Translations under genes and position numbers: made by a program | The notes under the pieces: model-generated | What the model was told of the DNA's origin: nothing | Seen by the model: only the letters and a program-made list of their open reading frames with translations | Databases searched by the model: none | From: Cochliopodium minus | Lineage: Eukaryota; Discosea; Himatismenida; Cochliopodiidae | Assembly: GCA_024220525.1 (NCBI GenBank) | Contig: JAMYWO010000010.1 | Span: forward strand, 251,944 to 315,943 | DNA length: 64,000 bases | Reading direction: 5' to 3' | Part shown: positions 42,989-53,998 of the stretch, one piece after another | Layout: every line of letters starts with the position of its first letter | Numbering within the stretch: position 1 is the stretch's first letter

Positions 42989-45900
42989 ATGAAAAATGAA
43001 CAAAGCATAGAAAAACCCAATGGATATCAATTGATAGTGGGGATAATATCCATCGAAATCCTTGATTCAAGTGATGGAAATTACTCATATCAAGTAAAAT
43101 TGAATGAGAATGACAAATTGATCGAAGAAAAGAAAATTTCTCAATCATTCAAACAAAAATATGAGAAATCTGAAGCACATAAATTGTAAAATATAATTTT
43201 TTTTTCCTCATTATATAATTCTTCATTCAATTTACTTTATAATTATAAACATTTTACAAAATATAATTATTTATAAATTACATAAATCCCCTCTTTATAT
43301 CTATGTAATATAAATTATTATTTGCTCCCCAATTTTATATTTTTATGATTTTAATTTTTGTGTCAGCAATACAATAATCAAGAATAAAGAAAATATGACC
43401 ATAGATATAATTTTATACAATGAAGCCAAACAGATTTTGGGAAAGATAGTAATTCCCATGAGTGAAGTAGCGGATGAGAGAGTAAATAGTGAGAATGTGA
43501 TAAAAGAAACCTTTGTGATGAATGGAGAAGATGAATTGGCAGTATTCAAGATGAGATTGGCATTAAGAAAAAACAGAAACGTAAAAAAAAATTTTTATAG
43601 CCGAAAACTATTCAAAATGAAATTTATAATTCGATATCGCTTGTAAGCGATAATTATGATCTTGTATATTATAAAATACCTTTATAATTTTCATTTTTTT
43701 ATTTTTTCTATATAGAATCAAATTTCGGATGAACAAATGTTGGACAAGATCCAAAACTCTGCGGCTGAAAGGTTGGAGACAGTAAAAAACATAGAAAAGA
43801 GAGGATCATCAGAGGGAGGTGAGAACTCCATTTTCCCTTCCAAAGTCAACCCGCCAAGAAAATCTCTTTACCAAATCGAGATAGATGCCATTGACCAAAA
43901 GTTGCTGACTGTGCCCCAAAATGGAGATGTTTACAAGAAGCTCTCCAAAGAGAAGAAGCTTCAAGAAAAGAAGGAAAAGAGAAGAATCGAAAAGACTGAG
44001 AAAATTTTAAAGTTGTACAACCTTCCCAAAGAAGAGAGTTTGCTAACCAGGTAAATTTTATTTTTTCTTTTATTTTTATTTTAATTATATTTTTGATTTC
44101 TCTTTTTGTTTATTCAATTTTTTTAATTTCTTTTACGTTTATAAGATACTTTTCAGGCCACGTGACCAACAAGACAACCTGGATGTCTCGTGTGGGAAAC
44201 TTCTACGTCACCCAAAACTACTTGTGCTTCAAACAGCAGCTCGTCTCCTTCATGCTCACCATCCCCCTCTTCTCCATAAAGAAGTACGCCATCAAGTCTC
44301 GTACCATCAACTTTGAGTTCAACGGAAACGAGTATGTCATCTTTGAGCGTGGTCTTTCCAAACGTATGATCAAGGTGATTGAAGAGCAATTAAGAGGTAT
44401 TTTTATTCAATGATTGATTTTTTTTAAAAATTTTTTTTTAATTATTTTTTGATTTTTTTGGCCACATTTTTTTATTTGTTTGACTTTTTTTCCTAATCAT
44501 TTTTCCTTTTTTCTTAGGTTACTCCAACTCTGAACAATCTCCTTTGCTTGGTACAAAGTCATCCAGCAGCATTGTTGTCACAGAGACTCCCAAAAAAGAG
44601 ATGTTCACCGAAGACAACACTGGTATCACTTTTTTCAATTGATTTTTATTTTCTATAATTTTATTTTTATTTTTTATTTTTTATTTTTTATAATTTTATT
44701 TTTTTGATTCAAGTTTTATTACAAAATTTATTTTCATTTTATTTTGTGATTTGATTTTCATTTTTTTTTGTATTTTAATTTTATTTTTTTTTGATATTTT
44801 TTTTTTTGATTTAGGTTTCAACGATAGTAACACTTCAATAGAAGACAAAGAAGATTCCATCACCGAATCAGACGAAGAAGAGTTTGGCATGCTCTCCAAG
44901 GACACCAACCACGTCGCCTTCATCCCTGACGACATTTTGGAGACCGTCATCGAGAACAGAGAGTTCAATGTGACTCCCATCAAGTTTTTTTACATTTTGT
45001 TTGGTGATCAATCAAACTTTTTTCAGGACTACTTGGTTTTTAAGGGTAAAAAAAAATTAACATTTATTCATTTTCAAAATGTACGTACATTTTTTTTTTA
45101 TTTTTTTTTTATTTTTATTTTTATTTTTATTTTTTTTTTTATTTTTATAATTTTTTATTTTTATTTTAGCAAAATGGCTTGTTTAAACTTTTACTTAACA
45201 AATTTTACTTTATTTTTATTTTTATTTTTATTTTTTATTTTCATTTATTTAATTTTTAATTTTTAATTTTTAATTTTTTATTTTTTTATTTTCTGATTTT
45301 TATTTTTTATTTTTGTTTTATTTTCATTTTTTATTTTTTGTATCTTCTTGAAAGGAAACATTTTTTAAAAATTTTTTTTTTTCACAATGATTCTCTTTTA
45401 GAATTTGTCTTTCTCAAAATTTTTTTGTTAACATTTTTTTTATTCAAAAAGGGGGTGGAACAGAGATGACCACATCTAAATGGGGAAACAGGGAGAATGA
45501 AATTGGCTCATGGAGACAACTGGACTACATCGCTCCTGTGCCACCTCTCCCTCTTTGGTAATATTTATTCATGAATAAATATTTTGTATTTTTCATATAT
45601 TTTTTTTTATCTTATTTATTATTTTTTATTTTTATTTTTATTTTTATTTTTATTTTTATTTATTTATTATTTTTTATTTTTTTAATTAGTCCAACATCCA
45701 CACGTACAAACAGAACCCAATACTTCCACCTCACCAAAGAAAAGCTCATTTTCGAGGAGCGTCTCACCATGTTCGATGTCTACTTTGGAGACAAGTTTCA
45801 AGTTGCCAATCGTATCGTGGCTGTTCTCAACGGAAACAACAAGTCCACTGTTACTGTAAAGTCTGGAGGTAAATTTTTTTTATTTTTTTTATTTTTTTAT

Positions 45901-46559
45901 TTTTTATTTTTTTATTTTTTTTTTTTGTTTTTATTTTTATTATTTTATTATTTTATTTTTTATTTTTTTGTTTTCATTTTTATTTTATTTTATTTCTAAT
46001 CCATTTTTGTTTTTTATTATTATTTTTAGTCGTCTTTGTCTCCAAGGTTTGGGGATGGATTAAAACCACCATCATCACCAACTCCCGTAAAAGTGGCGGT
46101 GGTGAAATGAGAGGTTTGTTGGAGAGTGCTCACACCGCCATCGAAGAGTTTATCAATAAGAAATCTGAGGTAAAAAAATTTTTCTTCTTAATTTTTATTT
46201 TTTTTAAATACTTTTTTAATTTAAGTTTTTTTTTCATTTTTTCATTTTTTCGTTTTTTTTTTTTATAAAAATTAATTTTAAAGGAGAAAAAAGAAAAGAT
46301 TAAGAGAAGAACAGTTGTTTTAAGTGACAAAGAAAAAGAAAGCTTGAAATTAGTTGAGTTGCCTCAAGTCACCCAACCATCTAAAGATAAGAACTCAAGT
46401 TCCGAGCTCGAGAAGAAGGTATCTTCTCTTATTACTGAGCTTGATCTCGTGAAAACTAAACTTGCAGAGTTGCAAAAGTCTTCTGATCCTCTTTACCTCA
46501 GAATCTTTTTGTCTTTGGTTTTCTTCATTTTGATTTATCTTCTTTTCTTCAAAAAATAA
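42989..46559 (+). CDS. C2-GRAM-VASt-TM protein (Aster/LAM/GRAMD1-like lipid transfer)
   Basis: About ten exons from ATG 42989. The N-terminal C2-like part (YQLIVGIISIEILDSSDGNY, TIDIILYNEAKQILGKIVIP) is followed by a charged coiled region (KLSKEKKLQEKKEKRRIEKT). The GRAM domain reads LPKEESLLTR, then VTNKTTWMSRVGNFYVTQNY and LCFKQQL. The VASt/START-like domain reads FNVTPIKFFYILFGDQSNFF, then SWRQLDYIAP, RTNRTQYFHLTKEKLIFEE, FDVYFGDKFQVANRIVAVLN and KVWGWIKTTIITNSRKSGGG. A C-terminal anchor (LYLRIFLSLVFFILIYLLFF) completes the layout of proteins that move sterols at ER-plasma membrane contacts (yeast Lam, animal GRAMD1, plant C2-GRAM-VASt). Introns at 44.6-44.8, 45.05-45.45 and 45.87-46.03 kb are T-rich repeats. 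Strong domain call. Confidence 0.88.
45050..45450. repeat. T-rich intron of the C2-GRAM-VASt gene
   Basis: About 400 bp of TTTTATTTTTATTTTT-type text lies between the exon ending YLVFK and the exon starting GGGTEMTT. It contains no coding signal and belongs to the same class of sense-strand T-rich intron tracts as elsewhere. Confidence 0.8.
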
Positions 46560-46709
46560 AAAAACAAAAGTTTTATTAAAAAGGTTTTAGAAAAAATAAA
46601 TAATACGTTTTTCAAGTTCATCTGAAAATAAATTGAGAACTATCAAGAAAAAATGTATCTTTTCTTATCTTATAAGAAATTATAAAAAAAAAAAAAAATT
46701 GAAACCGCA

Positions 46710-47832
46710 ATGGATGATGAAAAGAAAATATTTAGAAAAAGGAAATATATCACTGAGTCTATTGAAAGTTTTGATCTTCAGAGCATTTTTTGCAAGCTTC
46801 TTGTGGATCTGAAAGCAGAAGATAAAAAGAATTTTCTAATTGAAATGAACTTGGAATGCTTAATGTTTGAAGGTTTTAAATTTTTTTTAATTATGGATTT
46901 GATAATTTAATTTTCCTTCAAAAGATTCATATTATTTTGACAAAAAGTATGATCTTGCAAAAAAAGGGGTTTTTATCAAAATCAGAAAAGAATTATATCC
47001 CAATATAGCAAATGAAAAAGAAATTTGGAACATAAAAATTTTCAAAGAAAACATCAATGATGGATCCAACCAAAGATACAGATGCTTTTCTGGAGATATT
47101 CATCAACTTCGAGAATTGAAAACTAAAAATGAAGTTGAAAGGGAAGTGATTGACTTGATATTAAACTCTAGATCATCGTTGGAAATTATCAAATTAGTAG
47201 TTCTAAGAGTTTATTGTGACAAAAACAAAGAAGATTGGATTGACGAAGTGCTTTTCGTAGGAAATAAAGTATTTAGTTTGAAAACTATCAGCAAATTTAA
47301 AAAAGATGTTTCACCAATCGACAAATTAAAAGCTCCCCATTCTAAAATTATAAGATATCTAGAAGAAAAAGGAATAATAAAGGAACTTAAGATGGGCGGA
47401 GAAAAAATAAATTGGATTAACTCCACCTCTTTCCCCAATTTGATTGAATTTAAAGATTCATTTTTTCAATTTGCTTATTTGAGAATAAATTCCAAAAGAT
47501 TAGAGAGCATCATCTGCAAAAAATACAAAAAAGAAATATCGGATGTTGGAGGATACGCTGAAATTAAACATGGAAATATTCATCTTGCAATTGTTTTCCT
47601 TCCTAACATCAACGAAGAATGGTTGAATATGATTATTTATTCTCTCAAAGATTGCTCCTTTTTGTCACCAGGTCACTCGGAGATGAAACTCTTCCAAAAA
47701 GAAAAGGTGAAGGCTATATGTTCTAATGATTTGGGTGAAGAATTGATTGAGAAAGAAGTTCAAGCAGGAGAAATTGATAAAATTCCTGAGATAGTTTATG
47801 GGGCTAGTATCAGTGTGAAAATGATAAATTAA
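46710..47832 (+). CDS. CYTH/thiamine-triphosphatase-like protein (tentative)
   Basis: Two exons: ATG 46710 to about 46872, a 51-nt intron, then to TAA 47832; about 356 residues. The N-terminal half recalls CYTH phosphatases: LIEMNLECLMFEGDSYYFDK, then LAKKGVFIKIRKEL, EIWNIKIFKENINDGSNQRY and, after a linker, APHSKIIRYLEEKGIIKEL, similar in position to the C-terminal helix of ThTPase. The strict ExExK motif is not clean (E-x-x-x-E-x-x). The final 130 residues (FAYLRINSKRLESIICKKY, GGYAEIKHGNIHLAIVF) are not assigned. If correct it would hydrolyse organic or inorganic triphosphates. Alternatively an uncharacterised amoeba-specific protein. Confidence 0.5.
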
Positions 47833-47913
47833 TCTATTTTTAAAAAAATTCTTTGTTTTTTACATTTAAAATTTCTTGGAAAAAAAAATAGAAGAATTAA
47901 ATAAGTTGTTTCT

Positions 47914-49377
47914 TTAATACAATGAAATTTCTGAGATTATTTTATAGACAATGTGCTTTGGAAGTCCAAAGTTTTTTTTGCGTTTCAAACACATCAAGAG
48001 GCACAAGGTGAGCTTTTGGAATGGAGTGACGTAGAACATGTGGAAAGAGGGTCTCCATAGATTTCTCTCTTCAAAGGATAGGTACAATGTGTTGAATAAC
48101 GGAAAATTTTGTACTTTCGTTTTGATCAAATGACCCCACTAATAAAATAAAATAAAAATAAATAAAAATGGTAAAAAAATAATTACTTCGCCTGATTTAC
48201 CATTAAAACTTGAATAAGACAGAAGCAGGATAAAACATTGGTAATTATAGGATTTAATGACTGTATTGGCAAACAAGTCAATTTTAGGGCTAACTAAGAA
48301 AAGCATTTCCTCGAAAATGTCCAGATTACCCCTGAAGATAAAAATATTTTTAATGATAATTTTTTTTTTTTATAACTATTTTTTGTAAAGATTTTTTAGT
48401 GTTAATTTTTTTTAATTTTTTACCTTCACATGCCCCAATTAAACCAGATTCCCAATCGTTAGCGCCTGCTTCGACGAGGATTTTGAGGATCTTTCTATCC
48501 CCATGCTCGCAACAAGATTGCATTGCTAATTTCAAATTGAATGAATCTTTAAGTGGAGATCTCACGAAGAAATCTATAAAAAAATGAAACCAAAAAAAAT
48601 AATAACAAAAAAAAGAACTTTTAAAGAAAATTATGTAAAAAAATAAAATAAAAAATTTTCAGTGAATTATTTTAAAATCAAAGTGGCGTACTTATCAAAT
48701 TCACTCTTCCTGTGCGACAACTCCACGCTAAAGCCTGTTCGAACCGAACACCTTCTTTAATAAAACCAAGAGCAAGGGGGAGGTTTCCCGCCAAACAAGC
48801 CCCAATCAAACCTGATTGTAAATATTTTTTTTTAATTTTTATTTTTTCTTTAATTTCCATTTTTTTTACCTCCTTCTTTTGAATGATTATTGGTGTATTT
48901 TTGGATGAGCTCATAATTACCAGAAGCACATATATTAAGAAAACCTACCTCGGGAAAAATCCCCGAATTGTTTTGTGTCAAAAAATCGATCATCTTTTCC
49001 TAGAAATTAAGGTTTTTGAATTTTTTTTAACAAATTATATAAAATTTTAATTGAAAAGACAAAAGATTCTTCGTTTTAGTTTTTGGTATTTAGTTTTTGA
49101 GAAAATAAAATCTTTTTTACTTGTGCTCCTTTTTATAAATTTAGAATTGTTTAATTTCAAGAAAAAAAAATTCTTTTCAATTACCAAGACAAGCCCAAGG
49201 AAAACCATCGACTATTTTGATATAATTTATCTCTAATTCTTTTTCATTGATGAATTGTACTACCCCTTCTTCATATCCACTTGCACAGGCTAGCTGGAAG
49301 AAAGTTTTTGGGAGGAACTTTCTTATTTTCGTACTTTTGGACAGTATCTCTGGAATTTTTTTGTGTCCGTAAATCAT
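47914..49377 (-). CDS. Ankyrin-repeat protein with SOCS-like C-terminal tail
   Basis: Six minus-strand exons from ATG 49377 (MIYGHKKIPEILSKSTK) to TAA 47914. Degenerate ankyrin repeats run through the exons: FFQLACASGYEEGVVQFIN, FLNICASGNYELIQKY, GLIGACLAGNLPLALGFIKE, QSCCEHGDRKILKILVEAGA, and GLIGACEGGNLDIFEEMLF. The last exon is not ankyrin: NLWRPSFHMFYVTPFQ, then LCLLMCLKRKKNFGLPKHIV and YKII. That tail matches the end of RCC1 protein B and part of the gene at 60.6 kb. Ankyrin plus a SOCS-type box is a known plan for E3 ligase adaptors (ASB proteins), which this may parallel. Function inferred, domains seen. Confidence 0.75.
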
Positions 49378-49524
49378 TGCTTGTTTTGTTTTCTTGTGGA
49401 AATATTTTAATTTTTAAAAAATTTGGAAAAAAAATTTTTATGAAAACAACTTTTTGATCAAATAAATTTGGAAAATGTAATGCGTTTCAACAATTCATTT
49501 CACTTTATATCTTGAACCAAATGT

Positions 49525-49940
49525 TCAAATTAATATTATATCATTTTTAAATTTCATTTTATCTTTTTCTTTCCATACCCTCAATAACTTTTCTTCTAAT
49601 ATTAATGGCTGTTTGGTTTCTTTCAATATGTAATAGATATCTTTATCTCTCATATATTCTACTATTGTGTCTCTTCCATACTCTATGGCGGTCAAAAATC
49701 CTTCGAATAATAGAATTTGCTCATTGGTGTCTGAATTATATTTTTTAGTTTCCATATTCTCAAGATATTCTACAATATTTCTTTCAAAATGAAAAATTAT
49801 TCAGAATATACTCTATTATGTTGAGATTTTAAAATATTTTGAAAGAATTAATTCTACTTTAAATATTCCAGATTTCCATCTTTGCAACAATTATATATCA
49901 ATCCCCCCAATTTATATAGTTCAATTTTCTCATTTATCAT
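49525..49940 (-). CDS. Short ankyrin-like protein
   Basis: Two minus-strand exons. ATG 49940 gives MINEKIELYKLGGLIYNCCK followed by DGNLEYLK. A GT-AG intron of about 85-90 nt (GTAGAA...GAAAG) removes a TAG and joins to NIVEYLENMETKKYNSDTNE, then GFLTAIEYGRDTIVEYMRDK, ending at TGA 49525. The repeats resemble the ankyrin-type helices of the gene to its left (GNLEYL, GRDTIVEYM). It has no SOCS-like tail and may be a truncated paralogue of its neighbour or an independent small gene. Confidence 0.5.
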
Positions 49941-50250
49941 GCTCTTTTTAATTTTTTTATTTTATTGTTGGGAATGAAAATTTGTTTGTAAAAATGATTG
50001 TAATTGGATCAATATTAATCAACATTTACAAATGATAATATGATTATTTGGATCTCATTCATCAATTATATAGTATCTTATGTTGAGATATAAAAATTGA
50101 TACAAATTATATTTCTAGAGTTCTTATCTTTTTAATAATATGTGAGAATGAACAAGATAGCCAAAAGTTTCTTCGAGATGAAAAACTGAAAGATAAAAAA
50201 ATAAAAATAAAAAATAAAAATAAAAATAAAAAACCAAAACAAAATCCAAA

Positions 50251-50469
50251 ATGCAAAGTAATTTGAAAATAGAAGAGCCTAAAAGACAAATCCCAATGTA
50301 TGCTATCCTCTCTGTAACTGGTACAATGATAATAGCATCAGCTTACTATTTTAGAAAACTCATACCAAATTTCGGTAGTGAGTACTGTCACAAAGGAGAG
50401 GAAAAGGAGATATCCACTCAAGAAAATTCAAGTGAGAAGTTTACTGAAAGCAAAACAGATACAAATTGA
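50251..50469 (+). CDS. Small single-pass membrane protein
   Basis: 72-codon frame from ATG 50251: a polar start (MQSNLKIEEPKRQIP), one hydrophobic helix (MYAILSVTGTMIIASAYYF) followed by basic RK, then an acidic hydrophilic tail (KEISTQENSSEKFTES) to TGA. This topology resembles small mitochondrial or ER tail proteins, but no family is recognised. It lies 94 bp upstream of the TPR-DapA gene on the same strand and has its own stop, so it is separate. Confidence 0.5.
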   Translation: MQSNLKIEEPKRQIPMYAILSVTGTMIIASAYYFRKLIPNFGSEYCHKGEEKEISTQENSSEKFTESKTDTN

Positions 50470-50563
50470 TTTAATTAATGTTAAAAGAATAATTAAAAAA
50501 AATTGTTATGAATTGAATTTATTGAAATTTCCTTCATAATTTTTAAGATGAAATATAAAAAAA

Positions 50564-52448
50564 ATGCAGAATAATACAGAAGAATCAAACAAAGAAAAAG
50601 AAATAGGGAATGAATATATGAAAAATAAAGATTATGCTAATTCCATCATCCACTATAGCAAAGCAATAGAATTGAATCCCAAGAATCATATCTTATATTC
50701 AAATAGAAGCGCTGCCTATCTCTCTTTGGATGACTTTCAGAAGGCATTGGATGATGCCAAGACCACCATAGAATTGGATCCCAATTTTCAGAAAGGATAT
50801 TCAAGGGCAGGATTGGCTGCATATAGATTGGGATTATTCAATGAGGCTCTAGCTTATTATGAGAAAGGATATGAATTGGATAAATCTGTAGATTACAATC
50901 TCTTTTTGAAAGAGGTATGCACATTTTTTATTATATTTGCTGTTATAATAAAATTCATATGATCTTATCTATGCTTACCATAATTCAAAAATAAATTTTA
51001 ATTTAAAATTATATCTCCTTGAAATTTCTTTTTTTCAAAATAGATAAACAGAATTAAATATGAAATTCGAAGAAAAGACAACATAACGCTCATTCCTGAC
51101 GGATCTTGGGTTACATTAGTAACGCCATTTAACAATGAAAAGAAAGTAGATAAAAGAACGTAGAGCAAAAAAATTTTCAAAATATTATTTTATTTTTTCT
51201 TATTTTATTTTTATTTCATTATTTTTTTTCTCATTAGATTAGAGAATCTTGTTGATTGGCACATTGAAAATGGGACAAATGGAATATTTACAGTGTGTTT
51301 GTCTTCAGAGATGTATGATTTGAGTGAAGAAGAGAGACTGGAGATGGCAAAAATTGTTTTCGAAAAGGCCAATTTCAGGGTGAAATTATTTTTTTTAAAA
51401 AAAAAAAAAAAAAATTTTTTAAAATTTAACTAAAATTAATTAGGTTCCCGTTGTTGCTTGTGGAACTTTTTCCCAAGATATGTCAGAAAATGCAAAGTCC
51501 ATCACTAAATTGTACGAAACGGGGGTGGAGTGCGTGGTAGTAATTGCGAACCAACTTTGTGAAGAGAAGGACAGCGAAGAGGTTTTCAAGAAAAACTTGA
51601 CTCAATTATGTGAATTGACTCCGAAAATCCCTTTGGGTATGTATGAGTGTCCTAAACCATACCACAGGTTATTGTCTCCAGGTAGATTAAAAAAATCTTC
51701 AATTTTTCATTTTTTATTTTTTTATTTTTCATTTTTTTTTTATTTTTTTATTTTTTTTGTTTTTTTATTTTTTTATTTTTTTTATTTTTTTATTTTAAAA
51801 TATTAATTCCACTGATTTATTGCTTTTCTTTTTTAGAATGTCTTGGGTTTGTGGCATCCACTAACAGATTTGTATTTCACAATGACACTTGCTGCAAATT
51901 GGAGCCAATCAAAAAGAAACTGGAGGCCATCAAACCATACAAATCTTTCAAATTTTTTAATGCCAATGTCACCACTTTATTAGACAGCTTGCAAAATGGA
52001 GCTAACGTAAAAAAAGATATCTTTTTTTTTTATATTTTAACAATATTTCTTTTTAGGGTTTTAGTGGAATAGCCGCAAATTTTTATCCTCACGTATTTTT
52101 TTATTTTTTTTATTTTTTTCTTATTTTTTTCAATAGATTTTAAGCTATATCTGTTCTCATTTCACCAGCGAAGCAGAAGAAACTTTCATGCTCCACAAGT
52201 TCATTTCCATCAGCGAAAATGTCGTCTCCAAGAACTACCCCACCTCTGCTAAACTCTACCTCAAACTCAACAAGAGATTCGAGCATTTCAACCCTATTTG
52301 TAGACATGAAACCCCTCTCTTTCAGGAAGAAGATTTTTTGAGAATCAACGACCTTTTTGTTGCTGCTCAGTGGGTGGAAACTAACATACGCAATCCTACT
52401 GGCATCACTGGAGAGAAGAAGAAAAAAAACACTAGTGTTCTTTTGTGA
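50564..52448 (+). CDS. TPR domain fused to DapA/NAL-family aldolase-like domain
   Basis: Seven exons from ATG 50564. Residues about 1-130 are three TPRs of cochaperone type (GNEYMKNKDYANSIIHYSKA, LYSNRSAAYLSLDDFQKALD, QKGYSRAGLAAYRLGLFNEA). Exon 2 contains both the TPR tail (INRIKYEIRRKDN) and the start of the barrel (IPDGSWVTLVTPFNNEKKVD), so the fusion is in the transcript unit. The barrel follows the DHDPS/N-acetylneuraminate lyase order: HIENGTNGIFTVCLSSEMYD, LSEEERLEMAKIVF, VPVVACGTF, LGMYECPKPYHRLLSP (YNxPxxxG position), FHNDTCCKLEPIK (Schiff-base Lys region), and GFSGIAANFYPH. The product of the barrel may be a lyase on 2-keto acids; substrate unknown. Stop TGA at 52446-52448. Confidence 0.85.
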
Positions 52449-52566
52449 TCTATTAAAAAATAAAACCTTTTTAAAGATGTATCCAATTTTAGGTTCAATT
52501 TGATATCTCTTGAAAAAAAAATATTTTTTTTCATAACATTTTCTCTCAAAAAAAAAATAAAAAAAA

Positions 52567-53906
52567 ATGGATTTATTAAGGCTTATCAAATGTCCTCTTT
52601 GTAATCATCAATTTGATATTGTTGAGATACAATCTCATTGGAATCAGATTCATCATTTTGAAGGTATTCTTTCTCATTATTTCAAATTAGAATTATCAAT
52701 ATTATTTTCATCAAGAGAAATTAAAAAAATGCGATATATGTGATTCCATGATAAGCTATTACGATCTCAAGGAGCACAATAAAATACATTCATACAATAA
52801 TAATCATCAACCACAATCAGTCGATAATAGCAATTATAATATTAATAACAAGCAAAATTCTATCAATAAAAACCAAATGTCCAATTATCCCAAGAAACAT
52901 ATCAATGATAAAAACATTCTATTCACAAGCAAGAAGAATTTGAACCTTACAAATATAATTGATCAGAAATTGGATTCTATCAATGTTCCAATTGTTGCTC
53001 AAGAAATAGAAAATAATATTCAAAAGGTAATAAAAATCTTTTAGCTGAAAAAAAATAAATAAATCTTGAAATATCATATCCACAGTCAGAAGCAAATTTA
53101 TTCGAGGTATTGATGAGAGATTCAGAAGAGTACATTAATGTGATGAAAGAATTTAATAAATCATGGAAAGACAAGCCAGAATGTGTCGCCATCGTCAAAA
53201 TAAATGTTCCACGGGAATCCAAAAACAAGTTTGAACGATATAAAAAAGATATCATCAACAAAAGAGGAAAAGATAATACTATTTTAAGGTTCCATGGAAC
53301 TACTTTTGGATGCAAGTAATTTTTCAAAATTGTTGAAAGCATTTTAATCCTTTTTTTTTTGTTTAAAAGGATACACAATAACTTGAAATTATGCCAAGTG
53401 CCTGGCTGTTGTTTTTGTGATATTGTGAGAAATGGTTTTGATATCAAAAAGTCTGGGAGAGGGTAAAAACCTAAAATATTAAAAAAATTTATTTTTAATT
53501 TTTATGATAAACTTAGACCTTTGGCTAATACGAATGAAGGTAAACATAACAAATGTTTTTTTTTTCTTTAATTATTTATTATTTTTAAATTTATATATCA
53601 GGAAAGATTATGAAAGAAAGGTTTGGAAAGGGATTCTATTTCACTTCACTTGCTTCCAGAGCTCATGAGTATTCTTGCAACTCAGAGATTTTTTTGGGTA
53701 TAGGATACCGCGCAGTATTATGTGCTCATTTAGTTCTGGGGAATGTAGAAAGGCGATCTTCTGCGAATAAATCTAAAGTGATCCCTGGCCATGACTCTAT
53801 TTGGGGTTTTGCAAATAAGGATGGACCTATTTTATATGATGAGGTTGTTCTCTTCAGTGCTGAAGCAATCCTTCCGAAATATGTCGTTGTTTACAAAACT
53901 CTTTGA
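52567..53906 (+). CDS. PARP-like ADP-ribosyltransferase with N-terminal zinc fingers
   Basis: About seven exons from ATG 52567. Two C2H2-type fingers open the protein (CPLCNHQFDIVEIQSHWNQI ending in HH, then CDICDSMISYYDLKEHNKIH). An Asn-rich linker leads to the catalytic region: VNVMKEFNKSW-type helix, ILRFHGTTFGCK (catalytic His), a Cys cluster (LCQVPGCCFCDIVRNGFDIK), FGKGFYFTSLASRAHEYS (catalytic Tyr), and LYDEVVLFSAEAILPKYVVV with the Glu of the H-Y-E triad. It transfers ADP-ribose from NAD to proteins or nucleic acids. The small size and Cys-rich insert resemble protist and fungal PARP-like proteins and not PARP1. Ends at TGA 53904-53906. The finger assignment is solid; nucleic-acid binding is inferred. 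Confidence 0.8.
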
Positions 53907-53998
53907 TTCAATACTTACCAAGATTTTTGTAATTTATCTATTCACGTGAATGATCTGAATAAAATTAAAAAAAAGTTGTTATTTATATATTTTAAATA

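Noticed and set aside
48720-48760. GTTCGAACC-like T-loop sequence suggesting a tRNA
   Set aside because: It lies in an ankyrin exon and no cloverleaf can be folded around it; no tRNA found in the window.
49770-49870. Chain of stops in the short ankyrin gene, considered as multiple +1 frameshifts
   Set aside because: A GT-AG intron (GTAGAA to GAAAG) joins LEYLK to NIVEYL in phase, a simpler explanation.
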